Assembly: GCF_901000735.1 (NCBI RefSeq)
Contig: NC_081546.1
Coordinates: 9,760,254 to 9,824,253, forward strand
DNA length: 64,000 nucleotides
Direction: 5' to 3'
Source: Corylus avellana
Taxonomy: Eukaryota > Streptophyta > Magnoliopsida > Fagales > Betulaceae
Shown: piece by piece, positions 1 through 10,232 of the stretch
Layout: the number at the start of each line of letters is the position of its first letter
Position numbering within the stretch: position 1 is the stretch's first letter
The notes under the pieces: model-generated
Told to the model about the DNA's origin: nothing
Databases searched by the model: none
The model's input: only the letters and a program-made list of their open reading frames with translations
Translations under genes and position numbers: made by a program

Positions 1-675
1 CGTCTTGAGGAGATTTGTGTTGAAGACTTGATGAAATTCAAGTCAAGGTGGAGATTTGTTAGAAGAGGTGACTTGCATTTCCTCTTCAACCTTACCGTGG
101 GCCCCAAACAATTATGGTCACTTTTACACCCATACCTTTTGACTAAAGATTCTTTCTCTCACACGTCCATTTTGTCCCTTCTTTATTAAGCTTCTTCTAG
201 AAGCTTTGACAAAGTGGCTTGGTTATTAAAAGGTTGAAGCCATTCGGTCTTAAGGGGGGAGAATGCAGCAACTTTAGTTGAGAAAAATAGAGAGAAAGAA
301 GAGCTGAAGTTGCCGAGAGAGAAAGAGACTTATGTTGCAGAGGGAAGAAGAAATACACCATTTTTATTCAGTTTGATCTCACATTTGGAATGTTGAAAAG
401 CTTAGAGAATTTTAGAGAATATTTTATCTTTTGTATTTAATTCTCTTTTGAGTGAGATTGGGGTGTATTGGGGCTTTGGATTTGAGTGGTTTTGTTTGTA
501 CTACTCTTGTACTCTACTCTTTTGTTAGTGAATTTCTCCTGGATCGTCTCCGCTAGTGGATGTAGGCTTGTTAAGCCGAACCACTTAAATCTTGGTGTCT
601 TGCGTGGTTGTGTTAATTTTTCTATTCTATACTTTTCTACTTCTTTGGTGATCTTGATTTGCATTTGTCACAACA
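1..675 (+). mobile_element. Ty1/copia retrotransposon 3' end: polypurine tract and 3' LTR
   Basis: A purine-rich tract (aaggtggagat) ends at about position 56 and is followed by TGTTAG, the usual start of a copia 3' LTR. The LTR runs to a CACAACA end near 675, about 620 bp. It contains the stretch gaatttctcctggatcgtc, which I know from many plant copia LTRs just upstream of the end of R. The rest of the element lies left of the window, so the target duplication cannot be checked. The element interrupts a minus-strand LINE, whose zinc-finger coding resumes immediately after 675. The exact right boundary is uncertain by a few bases. Confidence 0.75.
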
Positions 676-2385
676 ATATGCAACACAGTTTCTTTTTCAC
701 GTAGGTAGAATATGCACATATCTTCGTTAACAACCTTCCGCTGCTTCAGCTTTTCCTTTGTCAGCAAGATGTCAACACATGCTCTCCACATGAACACCTT
801 GGTAGCATTAGGGACTCGTAAACTCCAAATAGATTTCAACAACTGCGCATACCTCGACCTGGATGAACCTTCCCCTTTCAAAGAAGTAACCCTTTCTTTT
901 TCCATGTAGTAGGCACTTCTTACAGTGAACAAACCGGTGGGAGTTGTCCTCAAAATCATTTTATCCACTTGTTTGTATCTGCTAAGGGGTAAATTGTAGA
1001 TTACCTTTGCTTTGAAGCTTGAGAAAATCTCGTCAATCAGTGCAATATTCCAACCCCTACTTCCTTGCCCAATAGCTCTGCTACCTTCGCTCCTTCCTCC
1101 AAACGTGTAAAAGGAGTCGAGACTGCAAAGGTGGTAGGCGTTGGCAACCACTTATCATGCCAAATTCGAGCTGTGTAGCCGTCTCCAATTCACCAAATTA
1201 GACCCTCTTGGAGAAGGACCTTTGCCTATAGGAGGCTTCACCAAGCGTGCGAAGGCGGACTCCTAATTTTTGCCTCCAACAAGGATCCCTATGGATAGTA
1301 TTTAGCCTTTATTATCTGTTCTGCCAAACTCTCAAAATTTTGCATCAATCTCCAACCTTGTTTAGCCAATAGAGCTTTATTGAAGCAAGTTAGGTCGCGA
1401 AACCCCATTCCTCTCCTTGAGATTTTGCAAACCCCATCTTCTCCCAACTCATCCAATGGATTTTCCTATCCTCCTCCTTGTGCCCCCACCAGAATTTTTG
1501 CGTAATTGCATTTAACTTATTGCACAATTATTTAGGTAATAGGAACACACTTATGCTATACGTAGGAATAACTTGAATTACCGCTTTGAGAAGGATCTCT
1601 TTGCCAATTTAGGATAAGAACTTCATCTTCCAATCCGTTACTCTCCTCTTTACCCTCTCGATTATGGAATGGAATTCGCTGACCCGTGACTTCCCTACAA
1701 GTGCGGGTAAGCCCAAATAGGTGTCAAAGCACTGTGAAGCTGGGATTCCCACCAACTGTATCACGGTATCTTTGGCCTCCGGGCTTGTATTTTTGCTACA
1801 GAAAATGGAGGTTTTACCTTTATTGAGCCTTTGTCTTGAGTCTCTCTCATACACCTCTAGAAGCCCCAATAAACACTCCCAATCCTCCTTGTTCGCCTTG
1901 CAAAAAAGCAAACTGTCGTCAGCAAAAAATAAATGATTCAGTTTTGGTCTCCTCACAGGCCTGGAAACACCCTTTAAGAACCCTGTGTGTTCCGCTCTTT
2001 AGAGTAAGGAGCTCAAAGCCTCCTCACATATGAGAAAGAGATAGGGGATAGGGGGTCTCCCTAGGGAATTCCTCTAATGGGTTGGATGCGCCCCATAGGT
2101 TTGCCTTTGATAATGATGGAATAATGTATAGTGGTAATGCATTTCATGATCAACACTATCCATTTTGGGGCAAAACCCATTCTCTTCATTGCTTCTGCTA
2201 AAAACACCCACTCCACCCTATCATAAGCCTTACTCATGTCTATCTTCAGGAACATAAAAACCTTCCTTACCCTACATGCGAGAGTGCATAGTATGTAAAG
2301 TTTCATAGGCAGCTAAGATATTGTCTAAAATAAGACAACCTGGAATAAAGGCACTTTGATTACTAGAGAAAGTCTTGTTTTGATT
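676..2385 (-). pseudogene. Degenerate L1-type LINE ORF2 (reverse transcriptase plus zf-RVT)
   Basis: Reading right to left, the minus strand encodes the middle and C-terminal part of a plant non-LTR retrotransposon ORF2. At about 2380-2300 it reads NQSAFIPG...DNILAAYE, the start of the RT core. At 2306-2061 follows LKIDMSKAYDRVEW, the first catalytic Asp block. At 1956-1609 comes FFADDSLLF with the catalytic FADD, then YLGLPALVGKSR. At 1151-676 is the zf-RVT region (FTVRSAYYME...VFMWRACVDILLTKEKL). Stops and frameshifts separate the blocks, so it is dead. The 5' part (ORF1 and endonuclease) is missing and the 3' end is cut by the copia LTR. The RT signature itself is intact, unlike the LINE at 46-54 kb. 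Confidence 0.85.
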
Positions 2386-2781
2386 TTACCTTGTCTTTTA
2401 AAACATTAATTTGTATTTTTCGCATTTTCGTACGGGTTTTTAATCAAAAATTTGGTCACATGTTATGCTCAAGCGTAACCAAACATGTTAATGGTCAGTG
2501 TACAGAAAAGGTGGTACACTCATCCCTGCGTTATTTCCCAATTTTGGATAATTAATTATAGTACGGTAGCCTATTAGAGGTTGTGAATTGTGATGTAGTG
2601 TAGATTTACTGAATTACAAAATAGGCAACACTAGATTAATAATTATTCCTAAAACCAACAACAAATCAAGAATTTTTGCAGAAAAATATATAGAAAATCC
2701 CTCTTCAAGTGTTTCTTATTGAAAGATGAGTAAAATATTACATAAGTTGCGGCCTAAGCTGTCTTAGGTAAGTTTCTATAG

Positions 2782-2813
<32 letters not shown>

Positions 2814-2820
2814 AAACCCT
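2386..2820. other. Intergenic, no gene seen; long A tract
   Basis: No coding potential or RNA gene is recognised here. A run of about 29 A residues lies at 2780-2808, directly before the CACTA insertion. It may be the poly(A) tail of an older retroelement, but no body can be assigned to it. Confidence 0.5.
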
Positions 2821-4113
2821 CACTACAACAAAAATGGGTTTTAGTGACGTGTATACTATTCATTAATATCTGCTACGTTACCATTTAGTGACGTGGCAGT
2901 TAATGACACGTTACTAAAATATTTAGTAACGTGTAAAACTCCACATGTCACCATTTGGTGACGTGTCATAAATAACACGTTACCATTTTGGTAACGTGTC
3001 ATAATGGCACGTTACCAATTAGTAACGTGCCATTCATTTTGGTAACGTGTCATAATGGCACGTTACTACTTGGTAACGTGCCATACCAAAATGGTAACAT
3101 GTCATAATGGCACGTTACTAATTGGTAACGTGCCATTATTACACGTTACCAAATTGGTAACGTGTCCAATAAACCACACGTTACAATAGGGTATTGGGAA
3201 CCAGCACCCAGCTGGTTTCCAATATATTTTTTCCCTCCTCTTTCTTTCTTTTTTTTCCTCTTATTTTTTTTCTACCTCCCCAACACATGCTTCGAAGAAG
3301 AGGGAATTTCCTCTCCAGCAACTCCTTTCTCTTCTCACAGTACTCTCTCTCTCTCTCTCTCTCTCCGACAACTCCTTCCGGCAGGTTCGGCATTTCTCCG
3401 TCCATCTCCTCAGGTATATATTCCTCATTATATATATAGCTTGTGTTTTGCATTAATATATTGGGGTTTAATATATATAGCTTGTCTTTCTATTGTTAGA
3501 AAAAATGGTTAGGTTGAAACAAGCCAAAGAAGAGGCTGAAAAAGAGATAGCTGAATATCAGGCCTAAATGGAGCTCGAGCTCCAGATCTGCAGATGTTTG
3601 TATATGTTGTTGAAACTTATTCAAGGCATTTTGAGTTCTATGATATTATTTGATGGTTTATTCAATCTGATTCCATGATATTATTTGAAAGAAAAAAAAT
3701 CAGATTCCATGATATCAACTGTGCTGGGTTTGGATTTTTGAAAATCAAATTCTATAATATTATTTGAAAAAAAAAATTCCGGAAAAAAAAATTTGAAAAA
3801 AAAAATTTTCAAATTTTTGTCCAGAATTTTTTTTTTAATAATTTTTTAAACTTTAGTAACGTGTCAAGTTTGACACGTCACCATTTGGTGACGTGTCAAA
3901 ATTGACACGTTACTAAAATTTTAGTAACGTGTCAGTTTTTACCATTTAGTAACGTGTCAATTTCTGACACGTTACTAAATCCCTAGTAGTTACGACCAAT
4001 TTGGAAACGCCCCAGACACGTTACCAATGACACGTTACTAACCATTAGTAACGTGTCAACAGCCTTGACACGTCACAAACGGTCCGTTACAAAAAAATTG
4101 AATTTTTGTAGTG
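2821..4113. mobile_element. Non-autonomous CACTA (CMC/EnSpm) DNA transposon, complete with TSD
   Basis: The element starts with CACTACAACAAAAATGGG and ends with AATTTTTGTAGTG, giving CACTACAA-type terminal inverted repeats. It is flanked on both sides by CCT (2818-2820 and 4114-4116), the 3-bp target duplication expected for CACTA elements. Its length is 1293 bp. About 340 bp at the left (2840-3185) and 240 bp at the right (3853-4095) are packed with a short motif in both orientations, roughly TAGTAACGTGTCA / TGACACGTTACTA. Such subterminal arrays are where CACTA transposase proteins bind in the known systems. There is no transposase, so it would have to be mobilised in trans. The centre holds a gene fragment listed separately. 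Confidence 0.92.
3230..3600 (+). pseudogene. Captured fragment of a V-type H+-ATPase subunit G gene inside the CACTA element
   Basis: The exon starting at 3500 reads K-M-V-R-L-K-Q-A-K-E-E-A-E-K-E-I-A-E-Y-Q-A, then TAA (3565-3567), then M-E-L-E-L-Q. This matches the strongly conserved coiled-coil N-terminal part of V-ATPase subunit G (family V-ATPase_G), which in intact plant proteins reads RLKQAKEEAEKEIAEY followed by R/Q-A-Q-M-E. The stop stands where the family has Gln (CAA to TAA). Upstream, 3414-3499 looks like a short intron (CAG|GTATAT ... TTGTTAG|AA) preceded by a CT-rich sequence resembling a 5' UTR (3230-3413). The first coding exon of the family is missing. A 20-residue ORF from ATG 3505 is all that could be translated. 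The subunit G match rests on remembered family sequence, not on a search. Confidence 0.8.
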
Positions 4114-4284
4114 CCTACTTGAAATCATAATAAAACAAGATTTTTTGAGTCCTGTTCAGAAGGTTTTGACCGGCTAGCGACCAAATATCTCATGTTGTTG
4201 TAAGATGCAAAACTATTTGACAGAGGTCCCTTTTGACCCAATAAACGTTGGAATGTGAAAATATTTATGTAATTCTATAGTCGA

Positions 4285-4955
4285 CAGAGGTAAGAATTTT
4301 GAGTCTAGAAGCTCGAGTTAGTGAACTGGTTGACATGGATTCAGGATGGTGGAATATTCATCTTATTAGAGATATTTTCTCCAATAATGAAGTGGATAAA
4401 ATATGTAGTTTAGCAATTAGCCCCCATCGGCAAATTGATAAACTGATTTGGATTGGAACACCGAATGGAAATTTCACTGTCAAGAGTGCATACCACATGG
4501 AGAAAACCTGCAGGGTGCAAGAAAAAGGGGAGTGTTTGAGGCACACAACCTTTCGGGAGGTTTGGAAGAAAATCTAGAAGTTATGAGTTCTTGGAGTGGT
4601 TAAAATTTTTTTATGGAAGGTTTGTAATAATATTCTACCTACCATGGAAAATCTATCAAAAAAGCGTATTACCCAAGATCCTCTGTGTCCCTCCTGCGGT
4701 ATATATACAGAGACGATAGGTCATATTTTGTGGAGTTGCGGCTCTTCCGTGGCTTTCTGGCAGGAAAGTAGTAGACCTATTCAGAAGCTAGCCATTATGG
4801 AGAGTGATGGGTTGTGCCTTATTGAGAAGCTCATGGACGTCCTTGAAGAAGATGAACTGGAGGTGACGGTTACTACGGCTCGTAGAATATGGCTTCGCAG
4901 AAACTCTATAGTACACAGAGGGGTTTTTTCTCCCCCAACACAGGTGGCACAAGAA
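4285..4955 (+). pseudogene. LINE ORF2 C-terminal fragment (zf-RVT domain)
   Basis: One frame reads VSELVDMDSGWWNIHLIRDIF ... GTPNGNFTVKSAYHME ... REVWKKI, then two stops, then VVKIFLWKVCNNILPTMENLSKKR ... CPSCGIYTETIGHILWSC. This is the zf-RVT region of plant LINEs, including the Cys-x2-Cys ... His ... Cys finger. The first stop (TAG at 4575-4577) replaces a Trp that the family has there. The fragment is 5' truncated and interrupted at 4956 by a TIR element. The RNase H part resumes at 5885. Confidence 0.82.
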
Positions 4956-5024
4956 TAGGGGTGTAAACGAGCCGAGCTTGGGCGAGCTTGGGCTGTCCAG
5001 GCTCGGCTCATTTATTTTTGGGCC

Positions 5025-5152
5025 NNNNNNNNNNNNNNNNNNNNNNNNNNNNNNNNNNNNNNNNNNNNNNNNNNNNNNNNNNNNNNNNNNNNNNNNNNNN
5101 NNNNNNNNNNNNNNNNNNNNNNNNNNNNNNNNNNNNNNNNNNNNNNNNNNNN
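5025..5152. other. Assembly gap (128 N)
   Basis: A run of 128 N inside the TIR element. It is not the 100-base placeholder used elsewhere, so it may be a sized gap or masked sequence. Confidence 0.98.
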
Positions 5153-5199
5153 TTGGTAATTTAAGTGTATTAGATTACAAAAATCATTCATACAGAATA

Positions 5200-5440
5200 T
5201 TTTGCAACTTAAAATACTAAAGAACATTAACAAACATAACAGATTAATGTCAACCTTACAATTAAAACTAACAAAATCAACTAAAATGCTAAAGAACATT
5301 AAACAAACATAACAAATTAATCCCAACATTACAATCATCCATACAGAATCAACTAAAATGTTAAAGAACATTAAACAAATATAACATATTAATCTCCACC
5401 TCACAATTCCATACATAATCAACTAACATAATCAACTAAA
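5200..5440. repeat. Imperfect tandem repeat, about 70-bp unit
   Basis: Three diverged units share the core taaagaacattaaacaaa(c/t)ataaca followed by ttaat and a cattacaat/cttacaat block. It lies in the interior of the TIR element. No coding function is apparent. Confidence 0.6.
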
Positions 5441-5485
5441 ATTTTAAAAAATAGTTATTAATGATAATATATATAGTTATTAATG

Positions 5486-5486
<1 letters not shown>

Positions 5487-5532
<46 letters not shown>
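5487..5532. repeat. (TA)n microsatellite
   Basis: A pure TA run of over 40 bases inside the TIR element. Confidence 0.95.
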
Positions 5533-5534
<2 letters not shown>

Positions 5535-5784
5535 CTTATATGTTTTTATATTAATATATACAATACATATATATAATATATATACACATATACATAAATA
5601 ACAAAAAAATCAAAGATATATAATATATTTGTTATTATTGAGTAAATGAGTAATGTTGATTATATATTGTTATTTGTTACTTAATAAAAAATATACAAGC
5701 CAAGCCTAATAAGTGAGGTGAGCCTTATACGAGCTAGTTCACGAGCTTAGCCGAGTCGAGCCGAGCTTGCTTCGTTTAATATTC

Positions 5785-5884
5785 NNNNNNNNNNNNNNNN
5801 NNNNNNNNNNNNNNNNNNNNNNNNNNNNNNNNNNNNNNNNNNNNNNNNNNNNNNNNNNNNNNNNNNNNNNNNNNNNNNNNNNNN
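5785..5884. other. Assembly gap (100 N)
   Basis: Exactly 100 N, a placeholder for unknown length. It hides the junction between the TIR element and the LINE RNase H part. Confidence 0.98.
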
Positions 5885-6215
5885 GGCAACTTGGAAGGCC
5901 GTAGCCGTTTGTAGCGATCTAGGCTTCCAACGAGTGATCTTCGAAGGAGATGCATTAGAAATTGTAAATGCTTTGAGACAAGAGAGTCCCTGTTAGAGTC
6001 ATTATGGTCAAATGATTGAGGATACCAAAGTTCGATCATTTACATAGTTTCCCCTCATGATCTGTTAAGCATACCAAAAGGGAGGCAAATGAAGCGACCC
6101 ATCTTATGGCAAAGACTTCAGTTACCCAATTGCTAGATGAGATTTGGGTGGGGGAAGGTCCTAGTTTTATTCAGAGTATTGTACTTGCAAAGCAAGAAGT
6201 TTCCACTTGATTTAT
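5885..6215 (+). pseudogene. LINE RNase H-like (RVT_3) fragment
   Basis: The frame from 5886 reads ATWKAVAVCSDLGFQRVIFE then GDALEIVNALRQESPC and a stop. This is the RNase H-like tail of many plant LINEs (the GD-A-x2-V-x2-L block). The later part contains degenerate family signatures up to about 6180, such as the region equivalent to VW-x-E-x4-I. It continues the LINE fragment ending at 4955 and is non-functional. Confidence 0.78.
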
Positions 6216-6239
6216 ATAAGACTACTATTTCAACTCAAA

Positions 6240-6261
6240 ATATATATATATATATATGGAG

Positions 6262-6300
<39 letters not shown>
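6240..6300. repeat. (TA)n microsatellite
   Basis: TA dinucleotide run interrupted once by tatatggagt, just after the LINE fragment. Confidence 0.9.
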
Positions 6301-6306
<6 letters not shown>

Positions 6307-8788
6307 TCAAAATCACAGATATGATCTTTTTAAGTCAAAAAAGCCGCTTTTTTAGTAAAAGCTTCATTTTTATACTTTTGACCTTTTTAAGCTTTCTAAT
6401 TTTTTTTTTTTTAATTAAATGCAGTAATCTTTTTTTTTTTTTTCAAACAGATTTTTTTAGTATTAAATACATTTTTAGAACTCTCAAACGCACACTAAAA
6501 CATGCCATAAGTCTGGTCTAATTGAAAACTAGCTTGCATCATCCTCCTTGGATCGGAGGGAATTCGTTCTCGAATTCTGATAGTTTTTGCCTCTATTTTC
6601 GAATGTAAATTAACCCATTCCATCCAATCCTCCTTAATAGAAAAATATATACCACACAACTACTCACAACAAAACTCTAAGTAATAGTTTTGAAATCCTT
6701 CACACCAACTTAAGATAATTCAAGTTTCACAAATCCTTTATTTATCTTCTCAAACTAAATTTTCATAAAAATCTCTAAAAACTGATTAACTATTTATTAT
6801 ATTCTAAAAGTAAAATTTTCCTCCATCATTCAGCACTCAGCATCAAAATCATTATTACGAGAACTTATTCACAATCCCAAAAAAATCAACAAAATTAATT
6901 TCTTCAAGACTCCCTTGACAAACTTCACTCTTTGAATTTTTATCAAATAGATGATTATCTCAGTTTTGTTCAACCTCTTTAACATATAACAAAGAAATTA
7001 CCTTCATACAATCATTATTATCGACACTGGTATCATAAGTTAGTGGAAAACTCCAATCTACAAAACATTGAAAATGGTCATGAGTTTTTCTTCATGTTGA
7101 AATTATTCATCATCAACAAGTTCATCTTCCTCCTCCACTTGAATATTTTTCTTAGATTACCACGAAAAATTGGAAGTGGACCCTCTAAATTGTTAGAACT
7201 CAAATCAAAATAATATGCCGAAGGGTAAAATTGACAGTAAGCCCAAATTTTGCATTTTTAATTCTCTTTTCCGTTCCATTTCATCCTATATATCAGCCTA
7301 TGGCAAGGGTTGGGTCAGCCCTTCCAACAAATTAAAATAAAAAATAAATAAATAAAAAAAAAGGAATAACACCTGAATCCATAACACCCGGGATAAATAA
7401 AAGACCAATGATTTGAGGAATTTGGTGGGCCTTTGGTAGCCAAGGCCCACTAAAGGTGAGGCAAAGGCTACCTCTATTGGGCACCACTCTTGGGCCAGAT
7501 TGGGTCGAATGATGGGGTTGGGTTGGGTCGTGCACATGTGAGCGCATGAGACATGAATGTTGGAGACAGAGCGTAGGGACGTGGAGAGTGTGAGCACGCG
7601 CAGTCAGCAGGTGATGGCGCGTGCATGATTGTGCTGTCAGAACCTTCAAACTCTTCGTATGTCTCTCAACTTTGAATTGATGTGATCAGAAAACAATGGT
7701 TAAACGGCTTTGAGGAACACCAGGAAGGATTCACTGCCGTGAATTTAAATACATACTACAAAACATATATATAAATTTCAGATTGGATTAGTTAATATTG
7801 AAGTTATTTTTTAATTAACTCAAATGATAAAATCTCAACGGATTTAGGAGAAAAAAAAAATTATTTAGCTCAATGATAAATTTGGGTACTTCTCATTTCA
7901 AAATAAAATAAAATGGACAAAACTCTTGAATATTTTAATTGGAGTTATTATTTTTTTATTATTTTTTACAACATAGGTGGCAACAAAACCATATGTACCA
8001 GGCCACATCATCTGGTATACTGATTTGACTTTAAGATGCTGCATTACGGACATGTGTTACTATTTTATAAGTACTGACGTAGAGATCCGTTAAATATTTA
8101 GATAGAATCTGAACGAAAGTACCAAGCGAATTTTTTTTAATAATTACATGTACCAGTTGTAATACTTTTTAAAACCAAATTGTATATTTGACTTTGGTTC
8201 TAACCACAAGTACTAAAATGGCATTTAACCTTAAAAAAAAAAAACCCTAAAAAAACAAAAATAAAAACAAAAACAAAGAGGTTAAGACTCAAAGCTATAA
8301 ATTTTAAATTTTAAATTAAATGACGTCTTAACATATTATATTATGAGCAAACTAAAAGACATGCGAACCTCCCTACAGAGGAGAATAGGGGCAAAAAGGA
8401 TTGTTACAGGCGACGGTTAGGAGATTTCAAACGGCATTAGGAGTTTGTTTAAAATATTTTGAATTATTGATTAGGTTTTGAGTGGGATCCATGAATTGAC
8501 AAAAACAATTTCGTAATGATTGATGACATGCCAGATTTTTAACCCTCTATACGCATAAACCGCCAAGATTGGTCGGATTATAGCCCCTTGAACACCTAGG
8601 AGATTGCTGGCATCTCAATCCGTTGAAAAAAGAGTTGAGAATTCCCAGAATCCTTGGCAAATCTAGCACAGGATTTTAACAAACATATGTGGAGAACAGA
8701 AAGAGACAAGTAACGAATCTAGGAGACTAGGATAGAAAATCAGGCGTTATGATTTCAGTTGAATTTAATAATTGGAAATAAAGAAAGA
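6301..8788. other. Intergenic, no gene recognised
   Basis: AT-rich sequence. The stretch 6310-6500 (ctttttaag / aactctcaaacgcacac) resembles the terminal part of a short MITE also seen at 15226-15387. Open frames on the minus strand at 7298-7649 show no domain and no start context I trust. Confidence 0.5.
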
Positions 8789-8987
8789 TGACGGCTCGTC
8801 CAAGCACAAGATGACCATCAAGTGATGATTCACATCATAGCGAGCGTGCATGTCCAGCTCAATTTTTTATTTTTTTGAATTATAATTAAAATATATTTTA
8901 ATATTTAAAATATTAAATCAGTCGGGCTTGCATGATTATTCATGTACGCCCGGCGTGATGTTTATCATCACTCGATGATCATCCGTC
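8789..8987. mobile_element. Small foldback MITE, about 200 bp
   Basis: Two arms of about 65-70 bp are imperfect inverted copies: GATGACGG...GATGACCATCAAGTGATGAT...GCGTGCATG on the left, and CATGTACGC...ATCATCACTCGATGATCATCCGTC on the right. An AT-rich loop of about 70 bp lies between. No coding sequence is present and the target duplication is not clear. Confidence 0.55.
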
Positions 8988-9252
8988 AAGGAATTCCAAC
9001 CTTATCAACAACTCCGGAACAGTGATAACATCATTTTTCTTACACATTTAGATTTTAAATATATTGTCAAGGTAAAGATCATAAGAGATTTAGGATCAAA
9101 TCTCACCTAAATTAGAGAACGGGAGAGGGTAGGTCCTCTAACAATAAAATCCAGACGAACAAAACAATATAGTGAAGTAAACAAACAGAATTTGGGTCTT
9201 TTTAAGGGTTATTTGAGAAGTCCCAAATGATAAAGGAAACAACCACCGTGAA

Positions 9253-9382
9253 GTGGTTGTTAAAACTCTTAAACGGTGAAATATATGTGATTTGCTTTAA
9301 TAGCAAACTCGTTCACAGTGGTCATTACAACCTCTTATACGGTGAAATATGTGTGATTTGCTTTAGTACCAAACACGATCAC
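9253..9382. repeat. Two-copy tandem repeat, 65-bp unit
   Basis: Units starting at 9253 and 9318 both read gtggt(t/c)(g/a)tt...acggtgaaatat(a/g)tgtgatttgcttta. The repeat creates a short ORF with a duplicated sequence; no known protein matches it. Confidence 0.7.
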
Positions 9383-9564
9383 GAGTTGAGAAATAGACAT
9401 AACATGGAGGCATAAAACAAATGTGAAACAACCTGTCAATGATCTCAGAGCTCAGTTTTGGATAGAAATTAGCTACAATCCAACCTAATAAAATGATATA
9501 TATTTTAAAGTATGTATTCTTCATATGCTAAAATACACACGTCACTTTATTATATTAATTTGTA

Positions 9565-10223
9565 GGGTAAAGTACACATAACCCCTTCAAACTACCACCC
9601 AATTGACAATATCCCTCCTAAACTTTTAATTGTAACAATGTCCCCCCTAAACTACCAAAACATTGTCAATGTTCCCCCCAAGACTAACAAAAAGATCAAA
9701 ATGTCCCTATATATTTCTTAATAAGACAAAAATACCCTTATAAATTAAAAAAATTAATATTTTTTTTTAAAAAAAAATTAATTTCAAAAGAACAATTTTT
9801 TAAAAAAAAAAAAATTAGCTTTTAAACGAAATTTTTTTAATTTTTTTATAAGAATATTTTTTAAGAAAAAAACGAATATATTTTTTTTAAAACAGAAATT
9901 TTTATTTTAAAAAATTTATAAAACAAAATAAAAAACGAAATTTTTATAACAAAAAAAATCGAATTTTTTTTTTCCTTATAAAAAGGATTTTTTTTTAAAA
10001 AAAATTTAACTTTCTACCCTATGGATTTTTTTTTTTAATTAGTTTTAGGTTTTTTCTAGAAGTTTTATTATTTTTTTTGTTTTTATTTTATTAAGGGTAG
10101 TTTCGTCATTGGGGGAACATTGACAATTTTTGGTAGTTTGAAAGGGACATTGTCACAATTGAAAGTTTGAGGGGGACATTGTCAATTGAGTGGTAGTTTG
10201 AGGGGGTTATGTAGACTTTTCCC
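9565..10223. mobile_element. Mutator-like foldback MITE with 9-bp TSD
   Basis: The terminal inverted arms are about 90-100 bp: GGGTAAAGTACACATAACCC at the left and, reversed, GGGAAAAGTCTACATAACCC at the right. Both continue into the same ACTACCACNCAATTGACAAT sequence. Flanking 9-bp direct repeats TAATTTGTA (9556-9564 and 10224-10232) are identical. A 9-bp duplication points to the Mutator superfamily. The interior is A/T homopolymer-rich and does not code. Relatives are at 32570, 44207 and 55492. Confidence 0.82.
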
Positions 10224-10232
10224 TAATTTGTA

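Larger units (their letters stand above)
4956..5784. mobile_element. TIR DNA element (AGGGGTGTAAACGAGCC type) inserted in a LINE
   Basis: The left end is AGGGGTGTAAACGAGCCGAG. The right part (5700-5784) carries the inverted counterpart, with GAGCCGAGCTTGCTTCGTTTAA just before the gap. The arms repeat the core GAGCCGAGC in opposite orientations. The real right terminus and target duplication are hidden in the gap at 5785-5884. The interior is AT-rich and broken by a second gap. Insertion into the LINE is clear because zf-RVT coding stops at 4955 and RNase H coding resumes at 5885. The superfamily is probably hAT or a relative, but this is not proven. Confidence 0.65.

Noticed and set aside
3162..3512. 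116-residue ORF over the CT-rich part of the CACTA element
   Set aside because: Low-complexity Phe/Ser/Leu sequence out of frame with the recognisable V-ATPase G exon.
7298..7649. Two overlapping minus-strand ORFs of about 100 residues
   Set aside because: No recognisable domain, hydrophobic low-complexity tail from T-rich DNA, and no supporting splice or promoter signals.
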